A DNA stretch of 38,338 nt. Origin: JAUNQW01 sp043424615. Lineage in GTDB: Bacteria > Bacillota > Bacilli > Lactobacillales > Carnobacteriaceae_A. Location: NCBI GenBank assembly GCA_043424615.1, contig JBHWOX010000006.1, positions 1-38,338 on the forward strand, written 5' to 3'. The translations under genes were made by a program, and so were the position numbers. The notes under the pieces are model-generated. The model saw only the letters and a list, made by a program, of their open reading frames with translations, was not told the DNA's origin and ran no database searches. Below, piece after piece: positions 7,883 to 16,044 of the stretch; position 1 is the stretch's first letter; every line of letters starts with the position of its first letter.

Positions 7883-8533
7883 ATGACACCAAGCAAAGAA
7901 GATTATCTTAAAATGATTGTCGAGTTAGGTGGCCGCGAGCAAACCGTCAGCAATAAAGACCTGTCCCATGCCTTAAATGTCAAAGCTGCCTCTGTTTCTG
8001 ACATGAATTCCAAGCTGGTCGAAGAAGGCTTAATCACTCATATTCCTTATAAAGGGGTTCAAGTGACAGATAAGGGCTTTCAGATTGCCATGCATATTAT
8101 TCGCAAACACCGCATATGGGAAGTTTTTCTTCATGACAAGCTTCACTACGGCTGGGATGAAGTCCACCACCATGCGGATTTATTGGAACATGCCTCTTCA
8201 GACGAGCTGATTGACCGCTTATATGAATTTTTAGGACAGCCAGAATTCGACCCTCATGGTGCCATTATTCCCAAAAAAGATGGCAGCTCGAGTCGTCCCA
8301 ATTTTTCTAAATTAAGCGAATTAGAAAGTGGGCAAGCCTTTATTTTTCGCCAAAGCGCTGATGAAAGTGAGCTCTTAAAATACTTGACGAAAAAAAACTT
8401 CCAACTCAATGGCGCTTATCTCTTGCTTGAAAAAAACCCTTATGATGGTCAATTAAGTTTAGAAGATCAAGAGGGCCGTGAGCTGACCCTTAGCCCTGAA
8501 GCAGCCAGCCAGATTGATGTGGAAATCCAATAA
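7883..8533 (+). CDS. DtxR/MntR-family metal-dependent transcriptional repressor
   Basis: A 216-residue regulator. The N-terminal winged helix starts with SKEDYLKMIVEL and contains the recognition helix in LNVKAASVSDMNSKLVEEGLI. The metal-binding and dimerisation region has EVHHHADLLEHASSDELIDRL and the signature DPHGAIIP. The C-terminal part from about residue 145 fits the SH3-like FeoA domain. The length and the three-domain layout match ScaR, SloR and MtsR of streptococci rather than the shorter Bacillus MntR. Such proteins bind Mn2+ or Fe2+ and repress metal-uptake operons. No metal transporter is in the window, so its targets lie elsewhere. The gene is monocistronic between its own promoter and a shared terminator. 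Confidence 0.9.
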   Translation: MTPSKEDYLKMIVELGGREQTVSNKDLSHALNVKAASVSDMNSKLVEEGLITHIPYKGVQVTDKGFQIAMHIIRKHRIWEVFLHDKLHYGWDEVHHHADLLEHASSDELIDRLYEFLGQPEFDPHGAIIPKKDGSSSRPNFSKLSELESGQAFIFRQSADESELLKYLTKKNFQLNGAYLLLEKNPYDGQLSLEDQEGRELTLSPEAASQIDVEIQ

Positions 8534-8554
8534 ATACACATACTTAACACAAAT

Positions 8555-8586
8555 AAAAACAGCGCCAAGTTAGGCGCTGTTTTTTT
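8555..8586. terminator. Bidirectional terminator between convergent genes
   Basis: A 12-bp perfect stem (AAAAACAGCGCC with GGCGCTGTTTTT, 6-base loop) has a T run on both strands. It serves the DtxR-family gene and the opposing DUF1846 gene, whose stop codon overlaps the T run. Confidence 0.9.
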
Positions 8587-10099
8587 ATCTATAAAATAAT
8601 TGGTTATTCATGAAATGAGTATCGCAGGTAATATCAATGCCTAATTTTTTAAGGCTTTGTATATTTTCTGGACTTAAAATAACGGTCGAATGAGCCTGGC
8701 AGCCGTCTAAATTTTTCAACTCATCATAAGCCAATTGTGCCGTAGGGTTGGTGACCGCACTAATGGCTAAGGCGATGAGTAATTCGTTTAGAGTGAGGGT
8801 CGGCACCTTGGAATTCATTTCATCTGTTTTTAATCGCTGAATGGTTTTCAATATCATGGGAGCAAGCAGGTCAATTTGGTCGCCGATTCCAGCTAAATAT
8901 TTCAAGCTATTGATGACACAAGCAGCAGAAGCATCCATCAATTTAGAGGTGCGGCCGGTGATGATTTTACCGTCTTGCATTTCCATGGCCATGACCGGTG
9001 GGTTGGACGTCTCTTGATAGCCTTCCCGTTCTTTTAATTTTTTAGCATACTCCTGGGCGGGTACAACCGGGGCACGGTCTTCAATTTTTAGATTACTTTC
9101 TTCCATCAGCAGGTGCATGCGTGAGCGTGTTTCCTCGTCGCTATTGCCATTGAGAAATTCATTCTCTTCATAAAAATAACGGCGGATAATTTCCTGCTGG
9201 GCAGCAGCTTGGCAAACGGCATCATCAATAATGCCATCTTTGATACAGTTTACCCCCATGTCTGTGGGTGAGCGGTAAACTGAATCTTCTCCAGAAATCA
9301 TTTCGATGATCCGCTTAATGATGGGGAACATCTTCACATCTCGGTTGTAGTTAACCGCTAATTCACCATAGGCATCATAGTGGTAGTTATCAATGACATT
9401 GGTGTCTTTCAAATCAACGGTCGAAGCTTCATAAGCCACATTTACCGGATGACGGAGAGGTAAATTCCAAACAGGGAAAGTTTCAAATTTAGCATAGCCT
9501 GCCTTCATGCCTTGCTGACTTTCATGATACATCTGCGACAAGCAGGTCGCTAATTTACCTGAACCAGCCCCAGGACCCGTGACGACGACCAGTGGTTTAG
9601 TCGTAGGTATGTAAGGGTTTTTGTTAAAACCTTCATCTAAAAACAAAGCTTCTGTATCGGTCGGATAGCCCTCAATTTCGCGGTGAATGTAGACTTGAAT
9701 GTTACGATTTTTCAAAATGGTCGCAAAACTAGCGGCATTTTTTTGGTCGCGATAGCGCGTTAAAAGCACACTGTTGACTTCAATATCACGAGAACGATAT
9801 TCATCAATCAAGCGCATGACTTCCTGGTCATAGGTAATCCCATAGTCGCTGCGCACTTTGCTTTGTTCAATGTCTCCGGCATACACGCAAATAATGACTT
9901 CTGTCTGATCTTTCAAACTTTCTAATAATTTAATCTTAGCATTCTCATCAAAGCCAGGTAAAACTCGGCTAGCATGCTTATCGCTGATGAGTTTGCCCCC
10001 AAATTCTAAATATAATTTCTCATTTGCAGACACACGTTCCAAAATTTGATTGGATTGCTTTTCTAGATATTTATCTGTATCAAAACCAATGTCTGACAT
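8585..10099 (-). CDS. DUF1846 family protein
   Basis: A 504-residue soluble protein that matches the conserved DUF1846 (UPF0371) family throughout. It begins with GFDTDKYLEKQSNQI and contains EFGGKLISDKHASRVLPGF, VVVTGPGAGSGKLATCLSQMYHE (a glycine-rich loop resembling a nucleotide-binding motif, near residue 175) and a long helical C-terminal half. The family is common in Lactobacillales and clostridia, has known structures, and has no established function. The start has a GGGGG-type ribosome-binding site six bases upstream. The gene appears monocistronic and ends in a terminator shared with the convergent regulator gene. The glycine-rich loop makes an ATP- or phosphate-dependent enzyme plausible, but this is inference. 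Confidence 0.92.
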   Translation of the reverse strand: MSDIGFDTDKYLEKQSNQILERVSANEKLYLEFGGKLISDKHASRVLPGFDENAKIKLLESLKDQTEVIICVYAGDIEQSKVRSDYGITYDQEVMRLIDEYRSRDIEVNSVLLTRYRDQKNAASFATILKNRNIQVYIHREIEGYPTDTEALFLDEGFNKNPYIPTTKPLVVVTGPGAGSGKLATCLSQMYHESQQGMKAGYAKFETFPVWNLPLRHPVNVAYEASTVDLKDTNVIDNYHYDAYGELAVNYNRDVKMFPIIKRIIEMISGEDSVYRSPTDMGVNCIKDGIIDDAVCQAAAQQEIIRRYFYEENEFLNGNSDEETRSRMHLLMEESNLKIEDRAPVVPAQEYAKKLKEREGYQETSNPPVMAMEMQDGKIITGRTSKLMDASAACVINSLKYLAGIGDQIDLLAPMILKTIQRLKTDEMNSKVPTLTLNELLIALAISAVTNPTAQLAYDELKNLDGCQAHSTVILSPENIQSLKKLGIDITCDTHFMNNQLFYR

Positions 10100-10242
10100 C
10101 TTAAGCCCCCTTCATATTTCTTTCAACGGTCTTTAAACACTCTCACTATTATAACTCTTATTAGACAGACCGACAAGAATTACTGAAAAAAATATGATTT
10201 AATGGTATATTTTTTATAACACAAGAAAGGACTTTAAGCCCT

Positions 10243-10629
10243 ATGTTGGAAGAATTAATACAGTACTTCAGTGAGTTTGATCCTGAGTTAAAGCAGATGG
10301 AAAACGAGAGTCCAAATTATAGTTTTCAAAAATTAGAACGCTACCACAACCACCAGCTCTTATCTGAAATAGAAATTGACCCTCATTTCCATTCAGCCAC
10401 CATCCGAATGTTCATCGGCTCTTATTTTACTAAATGGGAAGAAAAAGATATCTACCAATTTATCAATGAATTAAATGCAAATTTTCGTTTTGCGTCTTTT
10501 TATTTCACCCAAAACACCCTCATCATGGAACAGGATGTTCTCTTTGAAGAAGAGGGACGGATTCCACCTTTGATTGACTACTTACTCCTTTTGAGTTCTC
10601 ATGCCAAAGATATCTTATATTTCCAATAA
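10243..10629 (+). CDS. Small unknown protein, possibly YbjN-like fold
   Basis: A 128-residue acidic, soluble protein with no signal or membrane segment. It appears to alternate helix, a set of beta strands (LLSEIEIDPHFHSATIRMFIG, then RFASFYFTQNTLIMEQDVLF) and a C-terminal helix. This resembles the YbjN/secretion-chaperone-like fold, but I do not recognise a family. AAAGGA lies 11 bases before the ATG, which is a long spacing. A clear terminator follows, so it is a single-gene unit. Nothing in the neighbourhood points to a role. Confidence 0.65.
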   Translation: MLEELIQYFSEFDPELKQMENESPNYSFQKLERYHNHQLLSEIEIDPHFHSATIRMFIGSYFTKWEEKDIYQFINELNANFRFASFYFTQNTLIMEQDVLFEEEGRIPPLIDYLLLLSSHAKDILYFQ

Positions 10630-10640
10630 AAAATCGATTC

Positions 10641-10669
10641 AACAGTTGCTTGATAAGCAGCTGTTTTTT
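10641..10669 (+). terminator. Terminator of the small unknown gene
   Basis: An 11-bp stem with one G-T pair (AACAGTTGCTT with AAGCAGCTGTT, loop GAT) is followed by six T on the plus strand. Confidence 0.85.
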
Positions 10670-10704
10670 GTTGGCATGAATCCCTGCTGTCTTACAGACC
10701 ATAC

Positions 10705-10761
10705 AAAAAACCTTTAAGCCGATCCTTGAGATAGCACTCAATACTTCTTGCTTAAAGGTTT
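10705..10761 (-). terminator. Long two-part hairpin ending the polysaccharide operon
   Basis: A perfect 12-bp outer stem (AAACCTTTAAGC with GCTTAAAGGTTT) encloses 30 bases, including a second stem TTGAG/CTCAA. On the minus strand the structure ends in six T about 60 bases after galU, so it is placed as that operon's terminator. The large interior is unusual for a simple terminator. Confidence 0.6.
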
Positions 10762-10816
10762 GTTTCATTCTTGCTGTTTTCAAACCGGCTAGGTCATATA
10801 AATCGTTTGAACAGAC

Positions 10817-11695
10817 TTATTTCAATTTTTCAGCTAAGTCGATTAAATAAGGTTTGAATTCATCCGCTGTTTCGGGATGGGTCAAGCCACAAAGAATATT
10901 GGCTTCCAAGAACCCTTGGACATCTCCCACATCATAGCGTTCTCCCTCAAAGTCGTAAGCATAGATGGGTTGGTCGTCAATCATACGCGCAATAGCATCA
11001 GTAAGCTGGATCTGACCCTGACTATCTGGGGCTTGGTCTTCCAAGTAATCGAAAACTTCCGGTGTGAGCACATAGCGGCCAATGGAAGCATAAGAGCCTT
11101 CAATCTGGTCTTCTTCAGGTTTTTCAACAAAGGAGCTGATGCGATGGATATTATCTTGAATGTTTTCATCAATATCGACTACTCCATAGGAGGAGAGCTC
11201 TTCAATCTGATTGGATTGTTGGACAGCAACTAATGGCCCATCCACTTCATCAAAAGCATCCAATAATTGCTTAGTTAAAGGGGTTTCAGACCGCATGATA
11301 TTATCGGCTAACAAGACCACAAAAGGCTCATTGGAAACAAATTCCTTGGCCTGGTAAACAGCATCCCCTAAACCTTTAGGATAGGGCTGACGGACATAAT
11401 ACACATGATCTAAGGTCGTTCCTGTTGCGATTTCATACAATCGGTCTTTGCCCTTGGCTTTTAAGTTTTGTTCCAAGTCAAAGTTCGCATCAAAATGGTC
11501 TTCAATCGACCGTTTATGGCGGCCAGTCACGATGATAAATTCTTCAATGCCCGAAGCCAACGCTTCTTCAACTACAAACTGCATGATGGGTTTATCAACT
11601 ATAGGAAGCATTTCTTTAGCCGTAGCCTTGGTGGTCGGTAAAAAGTTCAAACCTAGCCCTGCTACAGGGATGATAGCTTTTCTGATTTTAGACAT
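10817..11695 (-). CDS. galU: UTP-glucose-1-phosphate uridylyltransferase, variant signature
   Basis: A protein of 292 residues, matching the usual GalU length. It makes UDP-glucose from UTP and glucose-1-phosphate. The family is recognised from KEMLPIVDKPIMQFVVEEALASG, VTGRHKRSIEDHFD, SSFVEKPEE, GRYVLTPEVFDYLE, GQIQLTDAI and ERYDVGD. The nucleotide-binding loop reads GLGLNFLPTTKA (residues 13-24), where GalU proteins normally have GLGTRFLPATKA, so Thr16 and Arg17 are replaced by Leu and Asn. The start is ATG at 11695, with AAAGGAG six bases upstream. It is one base beyond the LCP stop (TAATATG), so it is translationally coupled. It is the last gene of the polysaccharide operon, where it would supply UDP-glucose or a related nucleotide sugar. 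With the altered loop its activity is not certain. Confidence 0.88.
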   Translation of the reverse strand: MSKIRKAIIPVAGLGLNFLPTTKATAKEMLPIVDKPIMQFVVEEALASGIEEFIIVTGRHKRSIEDHFDANFDLEQNLKAKGKDRLYEIATGTTLDHVYYVRQPYPKGLGDAVYQAKEFVSNEPFVVLLADNIMRSETPLTKQLLDAFDEVDGPLVAVQQSNQIEELSSYGVVDIDENIQDNIHRISSFVEKPEEDQIEGSYASIGRYVLTPEVFDYLEDQAPDSQGQIQLTDAIARMIDDQPIYAYDFEGERYDVGDVQGFLEANILCGLTHPETADEFKPYLIDLAEKLK

Positions 11696-11696
11696 A

Positions 11697-12749
11697 TTAA
11701 TCTCCTTTATGACTTTCATTGCTTAATAAAAAGTTTACGACATTCTTTCTTTCTGCTTCAGGAATGACTTCATAATATACGCCGTCAATCATTTCTCCAG
11801 ATCCCTCAATTTGATATTGGTTGACCTGGTCCAAGCCGGTAGAATATTGAGTAAAAGCCGCTAGCATATCGACCAGTGATGCATTGGTCTCTACACTATT
11901 TTTTAAGGACAGGAGGAGGCTTGGCATCGAACTGAGCTGGTCAATTGATGAAACTTTTTGCATGGTGGCAGTAATGACTTGGCGCTGGCGAGCTTGCCTG
12001 CCATAATCCCCAGATGGGTCATCATAACGTTGGCGGCTATAGGCCAGTGCCTGTTCACCATCTAAATCTTGTTCCACCCCTTCTTGGAAGTGGTAGCCAT
12101 ATATGTCAAAAGTCATAGCAGGAGTTAAAGAAATCCCACCCATCGCATTAATGACATCTACTAAGCCTTGCATGTCGACAGCAAAATAATAATCGATGGG
12201 CAAGTTAAAAAATTGGCTGGCCGTTTCTTTTGCCAGTTCGCCTCCCCCATAAAAGTAAGCATGATTAATTTTATCTTGTCCATGCTGAGGGATATCGACA
12301 TAACTATCTCGAGGAATACTGGCTAAATTTAATTGGCCAGTATCTGAATGGGCAGAGGTTAAAATCATTGTATCGGATCGTCCTTGTTCATCCCTGCCTT
12401 CCATTCCACTATCGATGCCCATTAAAAGAGCGGTGGAGGTCTGTTCACTTTTTTCAACAGCCTCTTGAGTAGGATGTTGGTCTTGTTCTGATAAAACTGC
12501 CATTTGTCCTCTGGAAGATTGAACATCTAAAAAGGCTTTAAAAGCAATCCCTCCTATTATCAGTAAAATGATAAAGATAAGGGCGGCACATGAACATGAA
12601 CAACATCCTCTATTCCTTTTCTTCCCTCTTGGTCTGCCAGTCTCTTGCTCGTAGAAATCATCGTAAGCAGGATAGGCAGAAGGGGAATCTGGCTGGGCTT
12701 GAGGTCTTTGTTTCTGCTGTCTGCGGTCATTGTTATTTATACGGGTCAT
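11697..12749 (-). CDS. LytR-CpsA-Psr (LCP) family glycopolymer ligase
   Basis: A 350-residue type II membrane protein. A cytoplasmic tail rich in Gln, Arg and Pro (1-48) is followed by a cysteine cluster CCSCSC (49-54), one membrane span (about 55-75) and the extracellular LCP domain. That domain contains ALLMGIDSG, GRSDTMILTS, LNLASIPRDSYVDIP, KINHAYFYGG and the arginine-rich YSRQRYDDPSGDYGRQARQRQVI. LCP enzymes move lipid-pyrophosphate-linked glycopolymers onto peptidoglycan. The conserved arginines and aspartates for the pyrophosphate are present. It lies 20 bases after the pyruvyltransferase gene and one base before galU, which fits attachment of the polymer made by this locus. Confidence 0.93.
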   Translation of the reverse strand: MTRINNNDRRQQKQRPQAQPDSPSAYPAYDDFYEQETGRPRGKKRNRGCCSCSCAALIFIILLIIGGIAFKAFLDVQSSRGQMAVLSEQDQHPTQEAVEKSEQTSTALLMGIDSGMEGRDEQGRSDTMILTSAHSDTGQLNLASIPRDSYVDIPQHGQDKINHAYFYGGGELAKETASQFFNLPIDYYFAVDMQGLVDVINAMGGISLTPAMTFDIYGYHFQEGVEQDLDGEQALAYSRQRYDDPSGDYGRQARQRQVITATMQKVSSIDQLSSMPSLLLSLKNSVETNASLVDMLAAFTQYSTGLDQVNQYQIEGSGEMIDGVYYEVIPEAERKNVVNFLLSNESHKGD

Positions 12750-12769
12750 CCTGTCACCTTCTCGATCTC

Positions 12770-13906
12770 TTATTCCGGTAAATTATTTAAAAATTCTTTC
12801 ATTATCGCATAGTTGCTATCTATATTTTTTAATGCGCCATTCATCAATTGATAGTCATTGGCTTGGTGAGTTCTGATCAGATGCTCAATTTGCTGGATGG
12901 CTTGTTTATTGACCCCAGCATAAAAACGAGCAGGTAATTTGGCCTTGCGCATAGCAATATTGATAGCTGTTCCCCATTTTTTCAAAGGCGTAATATTAAA
13001 AGCATCCACTCCCGCTAAACCAATAGTTTCACACATCGCTTTTCCACGTCCATCTTCATTCACCAAGATAGAAGGCTTGCGGTGACTCAAGAAATATAGG
13101 TGACCGTGGACTCTAAAGCCAATATGCATGTCAATATCATCATATTTTTGATAATGATCAAATGAATAAGATAAATCCTCTACCCTCATCCCAAGCGATT
13201 GGGCAAATTCAGCTAAATCAGCAGTGTTTCGAGCATCATCAGCATCCGTGTGGTCATCAATCTTTCCAATCCCACGATGGAAGGCCACAACGATGTCTGC
13301 CTGGGGATATATTTCTTGTACTTTTTTCATTAATTGCTTACTTAAGTTAGCATAGCGCGCATCTTGGGCAGGCGTGATCGCAATGGACTTCACTTGGTAG
13401 TCCCGATCAATATACTGGTTAAAGTCAGCTGGACTATACCAAGAAGCACAACCAGTTAAGTAGACATTGTCAAGACCCTGCCGGCGCAAAATCGATGCCG
13501 TATAGGAATCTCGCACACTGATGCCCACACCGTTTTGAGCAAAGCGTTTGAGCAAGGGAAGGCTTTGCTGGTTAAATGAAAATTCGAGCATGCCATCAAA
13601 ATTAGGTTTCTTATTATTCCAACCGACTGCCATAGGAACAATAGGAACTTTGATGTCATCCAAATTCTTAGTTAATTTATAGATATTTGGATAAAAATCC
13701 GGGGCAACGGCTGGTCCTCCCATCAAAATCAAAGCCTGGGATTGATTAATCACATCTAACTTATCTTCTAACGACTCCCAGCGACCATATTGCACCAAAT
13801 CATGGTCCGGTCTTTCTTTTTTTAATAATTCTCTACATTTTGCAGTGATTAAATAATCCCCTGCATTCTTTAATTGTCCGGTTAAGACCACATAGTATTT
13901 AGACAT
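12770..13906 (-). CDS. Polysaccharide pyruvyltransferase family protein
   Basis: A 378-residue cytoplasmic protein of the CsaB-like pyruvyltransferase family (PF04230 type). Family features are the N-terminal NAGDYLITAKCRELL, the loop LILMGGPAVAPDFYP, ISVRDSYTASILRRQGLDNVYLTGCASW and the C-terminal IGFRVHGHLYFLSHRKPSILVNEDGRG. In that last region a His-Gly pair after an arginine is characteristic. Such enzymes add ketal-linked pyruvate from phosphoenolpyruvate to hexoses of surface glycans, which adds negative charge. The gene starts inside the preceding acetyltransferase gene (8-base overlap), with AAAGGAG seven bases before its ATG. Some members of this family do other things, so the reaction is probable, not proven. 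Confidence 0.85.
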   Translation of the reverse strand: MSKYYVVLTGQLKNAGDYLITAKCRELLKKERPDHDLVQYGRWESLEDKLDVINQSQALILMGGPAVAPDFYPNIYKLTKNLDDIKVPIVPMAVGWNNKKPNFDGMLEFSFNQQSLPLLKRFAQNGVGISVRDSYTASILRRQGLDNVYLTGCASWYSPADFNQYIDRDYQVKSIAITPAQDARYANLSKQLMKKVQEIYPQADIVVAFHRGIGKIDDHTDADDARNTADLAEFAQSLGMRVEDLSYSFDHYQKYDDIDMHIGFRVHGHLYFLSHRKPSILVNEDGRGKAMCETIGLAGVDAFNITPLKKWGTAINIAMRKAKLPARFYAGVNKQAIQQIEHLIRTHQANDYQLMNGALKNIDSNYAIMKEFLNNLPE

Positions 13907-14567
13907 TATTTTTCTCCTTTAACTGGCTCAAAGCCTCTTGATTCAGGTCATGACTAAAATAATTCATATTAGCTTTTATTTCTTTATCCGACCAATTCCA
14001 CCATTCCAAAGCCAACAAATCATCAATCATTTCTGGGCTAAAGCGCTGCTTAATTTTTTTAGCTGGATTGCCCACATAAATACCATAGGCGTCAACATCT
14101 TTGGTCACCACTGACCCCGCTCCAATGACTGCCCCATGGCCAATCTTGATGCCGGGCATAATAATCGCGTCACACCCAATCCAAACATCATGTCCGATAG
14201 TGACTGGATGTTTGGGATAGTGGCTATCTTCCTCAACTAGGCCAAACATTTTACGATAAGAAAAGGCGTGAGAAGACAAATGGCTGTAGGGATGAGAAGT
14301 GGCGCCAATGGTACAGCCCCAAGAAATAGAGCAATAACGGCCAATGTCAGCGGTTTGGATTTTAGTGTATCGCCCTACCGACGTTCGCCGGCCAATCTTA
14401 GCATTATTAATCTCAGCATGGTGGGCCACTTGGCAATACTCTTCAAATTCTACCTGATTCAAACCGACATGCGGGTGGATAAATAAATGTTCGGGGTAGT
14501 TAATAGTCTTACCATACTTCAATTTTATTAAAATTCTTTTTACTCTTTTTTTTAAAGCTTTTAGCAT
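13899..14567 (-). CDS. CatB-type hexapeptide O-acetyltransferase
   Basis: A 222-residue left-handed beta-helix acyltransferase. Hexapeptide repeats run from AEINNAKIGRRTSVGRYTKI to the core IGHDVWIGCDAIIMPGIKIGHGAVIGAGSVVTKDV, and YGIYVGNPAKKIKQRF closes the domain. These are diagnostic of the xenobiotic/CatB acetyltransferase group. A catalytic histidine is likely in the SHPYSHLSS region. It probably adds acetyl groups from acetyl-CoA to a sugar of the repeat unit in the cytoplasm. An N-acetyltransferase for a nonulosonate precursor is a less likely alternative because it is far from those genes. It lies 3 bases after the flippase gene and overlaps the pyruvyltransferase gene by 8 bases. Confidence 0.88.
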   Translation of the reverse strand: MLKALKKRVKRILIKLKYGKTINYPEHLFIHPHVGLNQVEFEEYCQVAHHAEINNAKIGRRTSVGRYTKIQTADIGRYCSISWGCTIGATSHPYSHLSSHAFSYRKMFGLVEEDSHYPKHPVTIGHDVWIGCDAIIMPGIKIGHGAVIGAGSVVTKDVDAYGIYVGNPAKKIKQRFSPEMIDDLLALEWWNWSDKEIKANMNYFSHDLNQEALSQLKEKNNV

Positions 14568-14570
14568 AAT

Positions 14571-16019
14571 TTATCCTTTAATCCTTTTTTTCACTTGCTG
14601 AGTGATAAATTCAATCATGGCCGCTAGTTGTTTTCGATAGATGAGAGCAATTAAGCCAAAAATCAACATGCCGACGAGCATTCTGGCGACAATATAATGG
14701 GTTAAGAAGCCAAATATGACAGCCGCTAAGACCATGAATATAGACCATTTTATAATAAAATCATTGCCAATAACATCCTGTTTGTCCATCATTCGATTAG
14801 CCATAAAGTAATGGATGGCGAATAAAAAGACGTAACCAATTAATGTCGTATAGGCAGCTCCAATAAAACCGAAAGAAGGGATAATTAAAAGATTTAGCAC
14901 AATATTGACAGCTGCCGCGATCATCGTCCCAACGGAGATAAACGAAGTCTTTTTCAAATATATTTCAATATTGACATACAAGCTGTAGGTAAATTGGAAA
15001 TACAAGCCGAGTAAAACAGGTGGGATGATCCAGACCCCTTCTTGATATTCAGCTGGGCCAAATATTTTTAAAGCTTCGGGTCCCAACATCAGCATGCCTA
15101 AAAACAAAATAGAAAAGAGGATGGTATAGGGTTTGACAAAACGTTGAATGTCTTGGTAGTTTTTCTCTTTCATTTGACCGTAAAACCAGGGCGCCCAAGC
15201 TTGGTTGAGGGCATTCCATATGGTCATGAGGACAGCAGAATAGCTGTAGGCCAACGAATAGAGGCCAACTTGAGCAGCCCCTTTGAAGTAGTTGATAATA
15301 ATCCGATCCGACTGGCTTAGAATATTATTCGACAAGGAATGTGGAATCAGAGGAACCGATATAGATAAACTATACTTCCAGTAGTCTCGATTGAAATACT
15401 GGCGACCATCTCTATACAGCTGATAAGTTAAAAATAAGGCTATCAACATAATAGGCAATTGGGTCCCCAGCACATAGCCGTAGAATTTGTCTGTTTGCTG
15501 CAGGTTAATTAAAAAGATAGATAGGAGTGGTGCGATGAGTGAGACGAATAAGGAATACATCACGAATTGCTTATATTTCATCTCTGACCGGTGTTTGGTT
15601 TGCATGATGTCATAGACATTGACTAACATGATATTAAAATACATAAAGTCAATGAGTGGAACGGGCATGGCAAAAGGATTGCCGAAAAAGGCAATAAATA
15701 TACGGAACAGGATAAAAAGAACCGTGATAGCCAAGCTGGACAGGGTCACAACTGAGGAAATATAATCATTGAATTCCTCTTCTGAATCATGATCGTATCT
15801 GGCGATAGCAATGGATGTCACGACATTCAATGACAGCAAGATGGTCATGATGAGTAAGAGAGAGCGATAAGTACTATACACCCCAAACTCAACTGGATTA
15901 ATCATGCGAGTGATGATAGGGGTTGTAAAGATTCCAACGCCTTTCACTAAAAAGTTCGAAAAAACATACCAGCCTCCTGCTTTTAAGGCAGTGGCATTGG
16001 AGTTGGATGGCTTGCTCAT
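14571..16019 (-). CDS. Wzx-type polysaccharide repeat-unit flippase
   Basis: A 482-residue integral membrane protein with about 12-14 hydrophobic segments. It starts with GGWYVFSNFLVKGVGIFTTPIITRM, the usual opening of the polysaccharide-transport (MOP superfamily) group. Later stretches such as LSQSDRIIINYFKGAAQVGLYSLAYSY are also typical. These proteins flip undecaprenyl-diphosphate-linked oligosaccharides from the inner to the outer leaflet. AAAGGAGG lies nine bases before the ATG. The gene sits between GT2 genes and the acetyltransferase gene, as expected in a Wzx/Wzy locus. Confidence 0.92.
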   Translation of the reverse strand: MSKPSNSNATALKAGGWYVFSNFLVKGVGIFTTPIITRMINPVEFGVYSTYRSLLLIMTILLSLNVVTSIAIARYDHDSEEEFNDYISSVVTLSSLAITVLFILFRIFIAFFGNPFAMPVPLIDFMYFNIMLVNVYDIMQTKHRSEMKYKQFVMYSLFVSLIAPLLSIFLINLQQTDKFYGYVLGTQLPIMLIALFLTYQLYRDGRQYFNRDYWKYSLSISVPLIPHSLSNNILSQSDRIIINYFKGAAQVGLYSLAYSYSAVLMTIWNALNQAWAPWFYGQMKEKNYQDIQRFVKPYTILFSILFLGMLMLGPEALKIFGPAEYQEGVWIIPPVLLGLYFQFTYSLYVNIEIYLKKTSFISVGTMIAAAVNIVLNLLIIPSFGFIGAAYTTLIGYVFLFAIHYFMANRMMDKQDVIGNDFIIKWSIFMVLAAVIFGFLTHYIVARMLVGMLIFGLIALIYRKQLAAMIEFITQQVKKRIKG

Positions 16020-16044
16020 GCGGTTAGGCCTCCTTTCATATTAA

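Noticed and set aside
10523..10783. Minus-strand reading frame of 86 codons crossing the hairpins after the small unknown gene
   Set aside because: It overlaps a real gene and two terminator structures and has no ribosome-binding site.
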